Shown: piece by piece, positions 11,021-23,871 of the stretch
How the letters are laid out: each line of letters begins with the position of its first letter
Position numbering within the stretch: the first letter of the stretch is position 1
From: Ceratobasidium sp. AG-K
Lineage: Eukaryota > Basidiomycota > Agaricomycetes > Cantharellales > Ceratobasidiaceae
Assembly (NCBI GenBank): GCA_037039685.1
Contig: JAWNGF010000001.1
Coordinates: 3,224,001 to 3,288,000 of the forward strand
Length of the DNA: 64,000 nt
Direction: 5' to 3'
Position numbers and translations under genes: made by a program
The notes under the pieces: model-generated
Databases searched by the model: none
The model's input: the letters and a program-made list of their open reading frames with translations, nothing else
Told to the model about the DNA's origin: nothing

Positions 11021-11614
11021 CTAACGCCAGTATGTCAGCAATTTCGCTCTAGAAAAGTTGTGTATATCTACTGACTGATTAAGGAGGTCAAAAATTGTGC
11101 CTATAAAGTCGCCGAATCCAAAAGATTCAGGTTGGGACGTAGTCGCCACCCCAGTTTGGGTGTCAACCATATACTGAGAGTCCACCAAACCATTGTTGTT
11201 ACTATCGTAAATGACCTGTGACGTTCCATCGCCATTGTCGACTTGCTGCCCGCTAATGGCCGTTCCGTCTGGAAGGAGTGCCACGCCTGGGGTGGCGAGA
11301 GCCGAGAGCGTGAGCGTTCCCGCTCCGACCAGGATCATCGTAAGATTCTTGACTAGGAGAACGTTCTGGATGACAGTGACCAGAATGTGGTCACGACCGG
11401 CACGGGTATTGCTTTGGTATTGATTGGCAGCCGTCAGTAGGCCCCTTTTCGCCTCAAGGGCGTTTGCGGGACAGGAGTTGGCAGCATCGTGGAGCCCTTG
11501 AATGATACGCTGATCAGCGCGCTCTTCGCCATCAGAATCGTTGTGCTTGATTGCCTCGTTTCGCTCCGTGACCCGCTTCTCAATTTCAGCGAGGTCTGCT
11601 TGAAGTTGAGACAT
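11021..11614 (-). CDS. Small unrecognised protein, paralogue of 9041-9565
   Basis: A single-exon ORF of 197 residues starting MSQLQADLAEIEKRV. It shares the architecture of the copy at 9041: an N-terminal helix (IEKRVTERNEA against IEKRLREHNEA), a GEE-A segment, a central RAGRD or RRRD point followed by a helix, then DGTAISG/DGTKATG and a C-terminal acidic block (DNGDGTSQV, DSNNNGLVDS). Here the central helix is clearly hydrophobic (LTMILVGAGTLTLSALATPG), a candidate membrane or signal-anchor segment. The C-terminus is longer than in the other copy. Function unknown; conservation across divergent copies argues that both are real genes. Confidence 0.6.
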   Translation of the reverse strand: MSQLQADLAEIEKRVTERNEAIKHNDSDGEERADQRIIQGLHDAANSCPANALEAKRGLLTAANQYQSNTRAGRDHILVTVIQNVLLVKNLTMILVGAGTLTLSALATPGVALLPDGTAISGQQVDNGDGTSQVIYDSNNNGLVDSQYMVDTQTGVATTSQPESFGFGDFIGTIFDLLNQSVDIHNFSRAKLLTYWR

Positions 11615-12288
11615 TGCTGTAGATATGTAGAGGGTGTGTAGTAGGGATGTGTGGTGTGAGAAATCTAGCCTTACAGTGGGTTTTGTATGCGCAACCTATC
11701 GATTGGCGTGCCGATGCCTCAGGATGAGTGAACGAGGCAGATAGTAAGCGCACATCGACATGGTGGTGGCTTCGAATTCGAATTAGTCTGCTCATCCAAA
11801 TTCATTTGAAATTGATCGACGCCTTGCGGTTCATCAAATATCCGGACTTGGATCCTGATTCTAATGAGTAGATTGCAACAATGCAATAACCGCGCAGTAG
11901 ATAACTCTCACAATGCGCATCTTTATCACTAAAGGATCGTGGTAACCTTATTATTTAGCTCGGAATGGTGCTAGCTGCTCTCTAGACCGGCACCCAGTCG
12001 ATTGCTTCCAAAGTAATTCCATGATATCAAACAATTAGTAGACACCTGCTCGCAACACAGAGTCAAATGGGGTACATCACTAGCATAATACGAATTAGAC
12101 TCGGTTGGATGCAGCGCTTGAAATGGTGAACCGTTTTTGGCACGAGCAGAATCAACGACACACCCTCGGACAAAGAGCTCATTAGCAAAAATCCTGTGGT
12201 TTATGAACTGAATAGTGTACAGAATGAAGGATGCATACATAGCGATAGTGTAGGGACGCGAAACCAATGGTAGAAACACATGCAGGGA
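11615..12288. other. Intergenic
   Basis: No supported gene. The minus ORF at 11971-12279 shows no conserved content. The stretch holds the upstream region of the 11021-11614 gene and the downstream region of the KDM5-type locus. Confidence 0.5.
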
Positions 12289-14397
12289 TCATCGAGCCGG
12301 CTCCTCGATGGAGGCTGATCGGGGGAGCGGCGCTCGGGGTGCAGCCGAGGTGGGGCTCGTATTTTGGGAACCAAGGCGAGAGCTGTCCTGGTGGATGGGC
12401 ACTCCTGAAGGCGAATCCGACGCCGGACTCTTGCCTGTGTCATTGCCTCCGTTGACCCGCAGTTTGACACGTCGGACGACTAGCTGTGATGGAGTGTCGT
12501 CGTTGCGTGATCCAGAACCACTGCCGGTTGGGGTAGATGGGCCAGCAGTGCCGTTGGTACGACCATTGGCTTTGGAAGAACTCGGCGATTCGGGCTCGTC
12601 TACGTCGGGGTTGGTACCGGGTACGAAACCGTGTAGCTGGACGGTAATCGTTGTTCGATGAGGGGGTGGGAGGCTACGACGGATAAGCTTGCAGCTGTAA
12701 TTGTCGAGACAGGCCTTGACGTCCACAAACTTGGCACTCTCCTCTGGGTCATCATCTGGGATCTCGAGTCAGAGCCGCTCCAATGCCCATCCTATGCTAC
12801 TCACCAGGATATTTGACTCGCACATCCGCCGGTCCATATGCCTTGCCTTTCTTCAGCAAACAGAGCGGACACACGAACGGATCAGGCACATCCTCGGGAC
12901 TGCTAAACGCCACACAGGCGACGTGGTACTGCGTCTGGCACTTGTTGCACTGGATAAGCTCCAACCCCAGAGGGGCGGCCGCGCCGCCGCACAAGCACCG
13001 CGAGCCGTCGGGCGCCTTTTCGTCCGTCTCGGACTTGAACACAAACTTGGGCTTGCGGTTCAGTCGGCGCTTGATCGTCTTGGGCGTGGGCTGTAGCGCA
13101 ATCATGCGGTGGAGGTGGGCGAGTGAGAGGCCAAAGGATGGGTTCGAGCCAGGCGTGATGTCGAATTGAATGTGGTATAGTTTGCGCATGAAATGTCGAA
13201 TCTGGCTGAGCAAATTGGGATCGGGGGTGCTTTGTTGTCCGACTTGGCGCAAAAATGCGAGGATCGGTCGACTGAAATTGTCGCACTTGGCAATGATCGA
13301 GCCCATCTTGCGATAATTGTACGAATAATACCGGGTAAGCGGGGACGCGCTCTTGTACAGCGAGACAAGCTGGTTGAGCGTGAACTTGCGCGGCTTGTCC
13401 ATCGACCCGTTCCAGTGGTGGTGATCGCAATACGGACAAGACCCCTCGATGCACTTGGCGTGAAACTTGGCCAGGCAATGGTCGCACTGGACCACGTCCA
13501 AATCGTTGCCCGCAGCATCGCTGAGCGACACGGGGTCGAGGCAGAGACATGTGCACGCCTCATTGGCAGGGGGTGTAGCAGCGTCCGCGTCCCCAGCAAC
13601 GTCACGGAGGATATTATCCAACTCGAGTGCCGGGTGCTTTGGTCGGGTCCACGGGAGCCGACTGACCCACTCTTCATGCGCCCCGAGCTGCCGAATCATC
13701 TCCTCGAGAAACGGCATCCGATACGCCCAAAACTTGGCCTTGCCCTCGTCGCGCATTGTCCTAAACTCGTCGAACACGTTGCTCGTGCTATTTCGCGGCT
13801 TGAACTTGCCCCCGAGCACATCCTCGCACGTCTTTTCCCACAACCGCGCCTCGGACGAAATCGTACGCAATTCCTCGGCCGCATTGAAAAACACCTCTTT
13901 GAGCGCGGAAGCTGCGATTTTTTGCCCGTCTTCAATCAGGATCTGAGTCCCGCGGGGTGGACGGAGACACCGTTCGACTTGCTTTTCGAGCTCGCGCCCC
14001 CGCATGCGTGTGCGATCGAGTTGGTCGAGGATATCAGGGAGGGTCGGGATCCACTGCACGGGCACGACGAGCTGGTTGAGATCCTGCATCGTCGGCCGAC
14101 GCTGGGCCAAAATCGACACGGCACGCGCCTTCCACTCGCCCCCAAACGTCGCCTTGCGGTTCAACTCGACCATGACCCGGTGATCCGACGACACCCCAGC
14201 GCTGTACCCGCGCAGAATAAGTTCCTCAACCTGGTCGAGCGTGAGGCCATTGTCATTGACCGTCTGCAAGACTTGGAAAAACTGGAGTTGGGCGACGAGC
14301 TGTTCGAGCTCGGTAAGTTCATCGAGTTTGAGTCGGAGGTCCTTGCCAATCTCCACGAGCTCCTCTGAACTTGGGGAGCGGGGCAGTATCTTCCGAG
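12289..14397 (-). CDS. KDM5/Lid2-type protein, intact C-terminal part (PLU-1 and two PHD fingers)
   Basis: A 519-codon open frame (14356 to 12797) plus a final exon (12755 to 12289), joined across a 49-nt intron (12756-12804, GTGAGT...CAG). The N-terminal half matches the helical PLU-1 region of KDM5/JARID1 histone H3K4 demethylases. A first PHD finger follows (CTCLC ... CDHCLAKFH ... CPYCD) and then a second (CLCGG ... CNKCQTQYH ... CPLC). The last exon is a Ser/Pro-rich tail after VKACLDNYSC. KDM5 proteins act in the nucleus and PHD fingers read histone tails. This part is free of stops, but the sequence upstream that should encode the catalytic domain is broken (see 14398-16019), so whether a full enzyme is made is doubtful. 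Confidence 0.75.
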
Positions 14398-16019
<1,622 letters not shown>

Positions 16020-16206
16020 CCGAACGCGTGCCTCGAGGCCGAGGCGACTTTCAGGCGCGTCGATGGCGCTGAAGGCAAGTCATCTGGCGCCAGTGCTGTC
16101 GACTTTCTCGTCAAGGTTGAGGTTGTCAAGGAGGTGCTTAGGACATTTGTCCCGTGGGTATACATAGTCTTGCCTCACTGAACTGGGAACTTACGGTATC
16201 CTTCGT

Positions 16207-17010
16207 ATGACAATCAGTCACCCCTACAACCCAATCAAGTCACTTTCTCATCCTTACAGCGCTTCACCTACGGGCTCCGTCACACTCACACGTAATACAG
16301 TCCTCGCTCTGTCTGGATGGTCCAATACACAATTCTCCTACTGGGCTCGCCGTGCCGAAGCTGTTTCTGTCCTTGCCGCCCACGATGATCGGCTGCGCGC
16401 TGTGGCGTGCGCGCTCGAGCGCCGTCTCCACCCCAACGCCAAGCACCCCGACCCCATTGTTGAGGAAGAACACGTTACCGGCAAGGGCCTTGATGCTATC
16501 GTCGATGACGTGAAGAAGCGCACTGGAGCTAGTCAGTTCCTGCGCGGGAAGCACTCGAGCCTTGATGCGTTCAGCACCGTCTCGCCTGGGGCCGACTCGT
16601 CCTCGGACGACGCTGATGATATCACACAATCCCCTGTAACCCCTCATATGGGCATCTCGACTTCCTCATACTCAATCTTATGTTCTCCTGGATCGCCATT
16701 CCAGTCTCGCCAACCCCTACCTGCCGACCCTTACTCTCCAATCTCCCCAACCTGCTCATCCCCATCTTCGAGCGCGTCCCCAATGTTCATGCTTAATGAC
16801 GTCGACAACCTCGGACTGGGCGGACTGGGGTTCGGGTTTGAATCGGGAATGACGAGCGGACCCTCGATTGGACTCGCTGACGAACCTAAACGCGACTGGC
16901 CTGGACTGCCGCTCTCGGACGAACGCGGCGTCAAACGTGCGTGGGACGAGGCCATGCTGCAGATTGGCAATGGCAAGCGTGTCCGAACCGCTGATGAGAA
17001 CGGAGTTTAA
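16207..17010 (+). CDS. Unrecognised Ser/Pro-rich protein
   Basis: A single-exon ORF of 267 residues beginning MTISHPYNPIKS. The first half looks folded and helical (GWSNTQFSYWARRAEAVSVL, LRAVACALERRL, LDAIVDDVKKRT). The second half is low-complexity, rich in Ser, Pro, Asp and Gly (SPISPTCSSPSSSASP, LGLGGLGFGFESG). It ends in a basic cluster (KRVRTADENGV) that could be a nuclear localisation signal. This layout is common in fungal regulatory proteins, but I do not recognise a DNA-binding or catalytic domain. It starts about 190 bp from the broken 5' end of the KDM5-type locus, head to head with it. Confidence 0.55.
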   Translation: MTISHPYNPIKSLSHPYSASPTGSVTLTRNTVLALSGWSNTQFSYWARRAEAVSVLAAHDDRLRAVACALERRLHPNAKHPDPIVEEEHVTGKGLDAIVDDVKKRTGASQFLRGKHSSLDAFSTVSPGADSSSDDADDITQSPVTPHMGISTSSYSILCSPGSPFQSRQPLPADPYSPISPTCSSPSSSASPMFMLNDVDNLGLGGLGFGFESGMTSGPSIGLADEPKRDWPGLPLSDERGVKRAWDEAMLQIGNGKRVRTADENGV

Positions 17011-17635
17011 AGCTGCTCGGCCCCACCTTAAGCCTGCCCAATCAAGGGCTGAAAACCACTTGCACTTTTGCCAGGCGCGCAACACTACATGAACACTGTG
17101 TGTCGTTTTTTTCTAAGTATCTCCCCGACCGGTTCTGTTGTTCCTTTTCGGGTTTGCCTTTCTCAGTTCCCCTCTTTCCTCCAATCTTGTTTTTGTTGCT
17201 TCAGCCCGTGTTCTACCGTGGCTGGAGCATTCTCTCTTGTGTATATTGTAAATGTACTTGTATCTCCGTGTCTTGGGTCTATCCACCGTGTACTGTAGTG
17301 TCGTTGCATCTCGGTTGCGTTGTGTGTAACCTCTCATTCTGTTCTCCGCTAAACCTCTGGGAATTCTTCCCGGGCTGTCTTGTAAATTTTCTGTACAGTA
17401 TTTACGAAAATTATGTGCTTTTCTGGCTCACTCTCGGAGCTTTCGGCTCTAGGCTTGAATATCAGCAATGTACATCAACGAGGTCGCTAGCCAAGCGCTG
17501 CCCTATGTAGCGATGTGCACTAGGCACAGTCACATCTATGCTCATTCCCAGAATCGATGCATATATCAACACTATACAATTGGCTCTTCTAACTCCACGT
17601 TGCACAACGTGCGGGGCATCCAACGTGCCACTCCA
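17011..17635. other. Intergenic
   Basis: Pyrimidine-rich sequence downstream of the 16207-17010 gene and of the convergent phosphatase gene. Several overlapping plus-strand ORFs occur, but none shows conserved features. Confidence 0.5.
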
Positions 17636-18515
17636 CTAAGGCACATCCTCCTTCTTGCCAAACACCTGGTCAAGGAACCCATTGCTATACTGTATGCATT
17701 GATCATACGCTTTCTCGAACCCGTTCTAGAACGATCGCCCATAGCTATGAATGACTATGAAGCGCAAGGTGGATTGTCACTTACGATGCCTCCATAGTAC
17801 GGATCCGCGATCGGCTTGCTATCGCCAAAAGACCCGAACAAGGCGATCTTTGCTGTTGAGTCCTTGGGCGCCATGCTTTTTAGGTTGGATAGGTTCTAGC
17901 ACAAATTAAGCTGGTTGAAGGCGTGGTGATACAGCACGACTTGACATACCGCGCTGTCGGAGGCCAAGATATAGTCAAAGTTCTTGAAATCGGAGGATTC
18001 AACTGCCCGAGCACGATGATTGATCGGGACGGAATACTGGAGGATCTATATCAGTCCACCGCACAAACACCGGGGAGGAGCAGAGTTGCCTTTTTGCAAG
18101 TCGCAACCGTCCTGGATGGTGCGATATAGTTAACATCGATCCATCAGCGATCAGCAAATGAGTTGCATTCACCTCTCGTCTGGGGGTTCTCCAACGTGGT
18201 ATGCTGCAGTACCCTGTTGAGCGGCGCCCAGAGTCAAGTTCAAATCATACATGTGTTTGGAGCGTTGACAGTAAGCTCACCGCGCTATCTACTTCGACTG
18301 GAAGACTCCGTTTCTTTGCTTCATGTGCGAGGACCGCATGGCCCATAGGGCTAATCAATAATGGTTCATCCTCCAGTCTAAATCGCTGAAGGGATTGAGG
18401 CTACCTTCGACAAATATTGCCTATGATCCGGGGCGCATGAGTGGCCATAAAGGGAGTGAGCTGAGAAAGGCCCACCCAAGCATACAATAAGCACCGAAAC
18501 TTCCTTGTCCGACAT
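17636..18515 (-). CDS. LTP1: Low-molecular-weight protein tyrosine phosphatase, 8 exons
   Basis: Reconstructed by hand: exons 18515-18476, 18420-18405, 18350-18281, 18213-18173, 18111-18090, 18045-17950, 17895-17785 and 17725-17636. They join to 161 codons plus stop with no frame break. The family is usually about 155-165 residues. The catalytic P-loop C-x5-R-S reads CLGNICRS at residues 12-19 and is split over exons 1, 2 and 3; exon 2 is only 16 nt. DSAGTAAYHVG, the VPINHRAR segment and the general-acid loop ADPYYGG, followed by a C-terminal helix ending KKEDVP, are all family marks. It hydrolyses phosphotyrosine in the cytosol. Intron 5 (18046-18089) starts GC rather than GT (AAG|GCAACT). 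Confidence 0.92.
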
Positions 18516-18841
18516 GTAGGAAATGACCGTAGACCGCAAGGCGCTCACTTCACTTACATAATATGTGTTTGGAACAGGGCGCTTATGGTGCAAGCCACGC
18601 CTTGGACACAATTCTTTGTGTAGGTCATTTCTATTGGGTGTGCACTTATGTACTTGGTATTATTCGTACCCTGAAAGTTTCTGTCACTACTATTGGCGTT
18701 GATACTGTGCTGTATGCGCACCAGTTCACTCAAACTGGTTCGTCTATGACTCAGAACCGTGAAATGCAAAACAGCAATTGCTACAGTATACACTTATGAG
18801 CTATATTGTACATTGAGTTTCATAAAAGGTTCCGAATATAC
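18516..18841. other. Intergenic, upstream of the phosphatase gene
   Basis: No supported gene. It lies between the phosphatase start and the 3' end of the LEA-like gene and presumably carries the phosphatase promoter. Confidence 0.5.
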
Positions 18842-19312
18842 TCATGAGCCGAGCTCCTTCTGGCCCTTTTGCCTCAACTCCTCAGTCTTGCCACGAGCGT
18901 GGGCAGAGGTCTCGTTAGCTTTTTGCTTCCCAACCTCGGCGGTCTCGTTTGCCTTTCGCTTTCCAACCTCGGCGGTCTGCTCAGCCTTCTTTGCGGCCTC
19001 TTTACTTCCACCAACTGAGAACTCGACAATCAGTTGTGATGGATTCAACCTTGATAGGGGGCATACCTATGGTCTCCTTGGTCGCTTGGACTGCACCCTC
19101 AGCGGTTTCGAGACCAGCAGCGAGAGTCTTTCCGACTTTGATATTGATCTGCTTATTAGATGAGCATGCGCTAATAGACCACTACGTAGAACACCACTTA
19201 CGTCTTGCGCTGTGTCTTTGGCTGACTCGGTCAACGTCTTTTGCGCCCTGAGGGTAGAAGAAAAGGCACGAGCACCCAGCTTGTGCGGTGGGAATGATAC
19301 GACGAGTGAACA
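18842..19312 (-). CDS. LEA-like protein with probable mitochondrial presequence
   Basis: Three exons (19312-19202, 19148-19067, 19014-18842) join through introns of 53 and 52 nt into 121 codons. The N-terminus MFTRRIIPTAQAG is basic, rich in hydroxylated residues and without acidic residues, as expected for a mitochondrial targeting peptide. The rest is a charged Ala/Lys/Glu/Thr helix with a tandem repeat (AEVGKRKANET then AEVGKQKANET) and endings such as RGKTEELRQKGQK. This resembles group-3 LEA and stress-associated proteins that protect membranes or proteins during dehydration. Function is inferred from composition only. The start is the only ATG that gives an in-frame first exon. Confidence 0.7.
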
Positions 19313-20328
19313 TGACGATAATTATGAGGTAGTCTGGGTCAAGAGTCGATACGCTGCACACTATTTAAGCCCGAAGGCGCCACTCGATCAATGATGAGGC
19401 GTGTATGACATCACACACGTCAATCACGTGCCGTGACGCACAGGCTCGACCCAGAGCTCGAAATGAATTCTAGGATCGAGCGCTCTGAGGGTCTGCGCAA
19501 GGAGATTTTCGGTTTCTGTGGCAGATTTGGTGCTGGGATTCGTCGAGTGATTTTCGGTTTCTGTCTAATTTGTTCGTACTTAAACATTTCGACGTGTGCC
19601 GGCCAGAAACTCGAATATCCCTTCGCGATACGGTCAACAGGCCTGTAGATGCCGAGCCAGAACTCTAAGCGTTACGATTGGTCCGGACCCAGGACACGGC
19701 GCTGAAACGTCACGTAAAGGTGCGCATACACCACGTCACTCCGGCAATGCGACTTGGTTTGGCATTCGTTTGCTGCAACCACACGTATGAACTGATGTAG
19801 ATACGTTCGCGTACCCCGCATTACCTAGTTCTTTGACTTCCATATTTGTATTGAGCCGCATCCTTCGGTCAACACATTTACATTGCGGTCAGGTACGTGT
19901 CTTTGAATGTAATGTCGTCAGATTCAGCGCAACATGCCACTTGCCTTCCACCGCACGGCCGTGGTCGACCCTTGTCGGCCTTCGCTCGATACGAGCAAAT
20001 AGAAATGTTAGGGACCACTGTTTCGGAAAGTATAGGCCCGGTTTGAAGGAATTAAGTGCAGTCACGTTTCTAATTACTAGAGTCTGCTTGTTGGTACCGC
20101 ACGAAGTTACATCGAGACGATGGAATTTGAGACTGGTGGGGACCAGCTGACACTTTTCAGCGAAAGCTGGTGCCTCACATACCCAATTACTGCACGCTCT
20201 TTGTTCATCAGTCGCACTCAGTTGCAACACCATTTTCAGCGCGCGAATCAACAAAGAGTATGTCCAAAAAAATCTAATGTATTATCAAAATTCTACACCC
20301 ATTCCCAAACTACCATACACAAATCTGA
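19313..20328. other. Intergenic
   Basis: About 1 kb without a supported gene. A minus ORF at 19889-20254 (121 codons) lacks recognisable domains and I see no splice partners, so I do not call it. Confidence 0.45.
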
Positions 20329-22180
20329 TTAGTTAGCACGAGGAGAGAACTTCAAGAGACATCCATCCTTGGGGAACAGACTTTAGAGAAGTACGTTGTT
20401 AGCGAATAACGAGGATGATCTATGTTATTACTTACGTAGCAATGATCTGAACTTTTTCACTCTCGGGGGTGATCTTATGGTCCCAGTCCAGAAGGACAGC
20501 CGCGGTACCCATTACAGTCGCGAGATGCATGAGTGTGTACTCGTTGCCAATGCAGCGATGGGGGCCAGCACCAAAGACCATGTAGTTGCGGGGGTTCTTG
20601 TTCGCGCTGCTCTCGGGATCCAACCAGCGATCAGGAATCAGCTTTTCGGGTTCGGGGTAAATCTCGGGATCATGAAGCGAGGGGTACAGCGAAGGAATGA
20701 TCATAGAGCCAGCGGGAACGGTATAATCGTCGGAAATGGGGAAGGGCTTGATGGCCTTGTAAGGTACCTGCCAAGAGTGAATGAATCGTCAGGTGACCAT
20801 ATGGTAGCTCCAAAGTGTGTTACTTACCATCGTGACAGGTGGTTTCAGACGAAGACTCTCCTTAACCACCGCTTTGATGTACGGCATCTCGTCCAACATA
20901 TCAAGGGTCATAGGCTTGTTGACATCGTTGTTGCGCACACGGTACTGCTCCTCGCGAACCTTGGCGAGAACATCAGGGTAGTCGGCCAAATGCTGGAAGA
21001 GATAAATGATCGCGCTCGACATAGCATCTTGCGAAGCGAACAAGAACGAGAGAACAACCATGGCCATTTCGCGGTCCGAATAATCCTTCTTCTTTTCGTC
21101 GCCAGTCATCATTTCCCTGACCCACTCGTCAATCATGCAGTTGGGCTCATGTCCTGCGGCCATGGCTATCTTGCTCTTGCGAGCAGCGTCCTCAAGGAAG
21201 TTCATGGCAATCTTGCGAGCCTGGATCGCACCGTAGATTTTGGTGCCTGGAAGAGCCAAGGGGAAGTTGACCAGCTCGAGAGCCTGGGTAATGAGCCAGT
21301 ACTTCTCGCTGATCTCACGAGAAGCTTCGACGGGGATATGGTCACCACAGAAAACTCGGAGCGAGGCTTCCATGTTGAGGTTGCGCATCGTGAGCATGGA
21401 GTCCGTGTGGTCGGCACTCATATCTCGTAGCCATTCGGCGAAATACTTGCGGCTGATCGTGTCCTGATGAGTGAGATAAATGCTGCAGATTGTCATATTG
21501 TCAGTCAGGAAATTGTACTGCCCAAACAAATTGGACAAACCTCAGAGCTCGGCGAGTGAACAGCTGATTCAGAACGCGACGGTAATCAGAGTGGACTTTG
21601 CCGGTCAAAAACACCCTGCATGGCGCCTAGAGTTAGCGAACTGCCGGTATCCAAGATATCAAATACGCTCTTACCAGTTGTCGGGAAGCAAAACTTGTTT
21701 GGCAGAGGCGACAAGGCAGGGTTCGGCGAACATGGGGCTGTTGAAGATTTTTCGGGTGTACTCGTTCGACGATGCCATAACGATAAAGCTGGAAGAAAAA
21801 ATGAAGCAGTTTAGCTATGAAGCGAGCTGAAACACTATTTATACTTACATGTTGAACACGCTGATCGCGCTCAACGCACCTGATTCCCATTGCTTCTTGT
21901 ACCCCTCAAGGGTGGGGTTCAAGCTGTCAGCAAACTTGCCAATAATGGGGATCGTCCATGCTGAGCCCGGAAGGTGCTTCTTTTTCATACGGTAAACAGC
22001 CTGCTCGAGGATGAGCAAAGTGCCGATGATGGCCAGACCAGTCGCGAGCAGCGAGCGGGACGAAACCTCTGCAAACAAGCCCGTCTTTATATCTGCCTCA
22101 TTGAAAGACGAGGTAGCAGTGCTAGAGGGGTGCCCAGCCGACGTGGTGTAGTCCCTGGCTCTTTGGAGGACAGAGGACAT
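20329..22180 (-). CDS. ERG5: Sterol C-22 desaturase, cytochrome P450 CYP61
   Basis: Six exons (22180-21849, 21788-21675, 21615-21541, 21482-20828, 20767-20436, 20380-20329) give 519 codons with every junction in frame. It introduces the C-22 double bond late in ergosterol synthesis in the endoplasmic reticulum. One N-terminal membrane helix (ATGLAIIGTLLILEQAVY) precedes the CYP61-typical LPGSAWTIPIIGKFADS segment. The I-helix reads FLFASQDAMSSA, the ExxR is KESLRLKPP, and the heme-binding loop is FGAGPHRCIG. The length matches fungal Erg5 (about 520-540). The I-helix has Met where many relatives have Thr (QDAT). Single copy here, upstream of nothing related. Confidence 0.93.
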
Positions 22181-22447
22181 GGTTGTTGGAAAGGAGCGTG
22201 AAGCTGAGTTGTGTGACAGGTAGGGTTATATATAATAATTGCGAAAGAGCAAAATCGTTCGACACTCAAGAAATTCCCTGAATGGAACCCGCGCGGGTCG
22301 CCGATCCGGCAGGGATAGACCCTGTTGTTGGCGTGTCTTAGTCAGCCAGGAGATATCATTTCGGAGCACCCAATCATGCGTGGACTTTTGTATAAGATAG
22401 ACAATAATACAATGTAAAGAACTGAACTCAGAAATGAACTCAAGTGT

Positions 22448-23871
22448 TCACAAAAGAGCCCTGCGAAACTCCTCAATCTTTGGCCGCAGGTCGTTTTGTC
22501 GGTGTTGATACCAGGTCTAACAATCGTTACGTGAATGATTGTAAGGATCGGGCATTAGCAGCGCGACCGAACGACTTACCCTCCAGCTTTGTTTTGAGTG
22601 GTTCGGATGCTGTCGGGTGTGTTATTATAATCGTCCAAGTCTCGCATGCATGTCAACTTGCCTTTTTTGCAAATGCCTCCCACACTTCGGCTGCCGTCTC
22701 TCTCCCAATAGGTTCCATGCCAGCCGGACGAGCTGCGGCGTAACGAATAAAATTGTCCCAATCTGTATCAGTAAATGGGACCTTGGTGTTCTTTTCGGCT
22801 AGAGGTTCCATCCAGGTATCGTTTTCTGGCCGTTTGGGGAGGGCGCGCGGCAAAGGCGCAGGGACGGTCTCCGTAGAATTCTCAGCATCAGGAAAGGACC
22901 GTAAACACTCGGCCAAGAATGGTGCTCTACCACTAAACCACTCGGACTGTCGTCTCAGGCGGCTATCATAACCACTTGCGGTCCTGTGAGGGCCCTGATT
23001 ACGTGCTTTAGCAACAATAATCTGACCACGAGTGAGACCCATACCTTCCTCGCCAAAACTTGGGTAATCTGATTGTAATCCATGTTGGGATATTTCGAGC
23101 ACCATTGGATCACGTCTGCCATCCACATTTGCTCTTTATCATTATATACACGCTTTCCAGCCGCGTTGACGGGCTCCAACTCTTGGAGCGGAGGAGGTGA
23201 TGGCGCACTCGACACGTTGACCGGCCAAACCCGCACAGGACCATACACATAGTTCTGTGGATATTGGGGCGCGTTGTTAACCCAGCGATCCGCGTCCGGC
23301 GTTATAGTAGGCCATGGTTGTTGAACGGGTTGCGAGACGGGCTGGCGAACAAGGGGCGGAGTGGGTTTGGAAGTGCTGGGGGCCGGCTCGGGATATGCGA
23401 GTCCAGAAACCATACGAGTCGCTGTTCCTGCCTTCGAAACAGACGAACATCTAGCCAAATGTCGTTTAGAATAAATGTACCCACCTTTGTTGGGACCTTG
23501 AAGCCACACCAATCCGCCTGCTCTGGTCCCAAATAGCTACCATGGCGAGTACAAGCAATTAACCAAGGTGCGTACAAGAGTGTGGTCCCTTCAGGGGGTG
23601 CGCCCAGCGCCGCAGGACCCGCGGGATCGACGATCCATACGGACGCGGCTTCTTTGTGTAAAGTAACTCGACCTCCACCGCTCTGTAGGGGGGTTTCGCG
23701 TATTATTTCACAAGATCAACGTGGTTAGGCAGTACTTACTTCGATCAAACTTCGCAGGCGAGCACGGGTTGCGTCACTGATATACGCAGGATCCAGATGA
23801 ATGTTAGTAGCTTGGCGCGTCACAGGATCAAAGAACGCTCCATTAGATCCGTTTGTTGAGTTATGCATCAT
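22448..23871 (-). CDS. Rap1-like protein: BRCT plus two Myb-type domains
   Basis: Six exons (23871-23740, 23682-23485, 23431-23045, 22994-22662, 22609-22580, 22516-22448) join to 382 codons, and all five introns are phase 0. Residues about 15-105 form a BRCT domain (LRSLIESGGGRVTLHKEAA, then LLYAPWLIACTRHGSYL). After a Pro/Gln-rich linker, a first Myb-type unit spans about 205-265 (FxxEE-like KRVYNDKEQMWM, then GPHRTASGYDSRLRR). A second spans about 315-375 (PFTDTDWDNFIRYAAARP, then HPNHSKQSWRTWYQHR). The order BRCT-Myb-Myb is that of the telomere protein Rap1. Telomere binding is inference. Intron 4 (22610-22661) is GC-AG with AAG|GCAAGT. No frame break. Confidence 0.65.

Noticed and set aside
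13193..14368. 391-codon plus-strand ORF
   Set aside because: It is antisense to the KDM5-type PLU-1/PHD frame, which has clear domain content; the plus-strand translation has none.
19202..19312. Apparent frameshift in the first exon of the LEA-like gene
   Set aside because: A careful reread of the minus strand gave an open first exon of exactly 37 codons; the shift was a reading error.
20396..21430. 344-codon plus-strand ORF
   Set aside because: Antisense shadow of ERG5, whose six exons join in frame with all P450 motifs.
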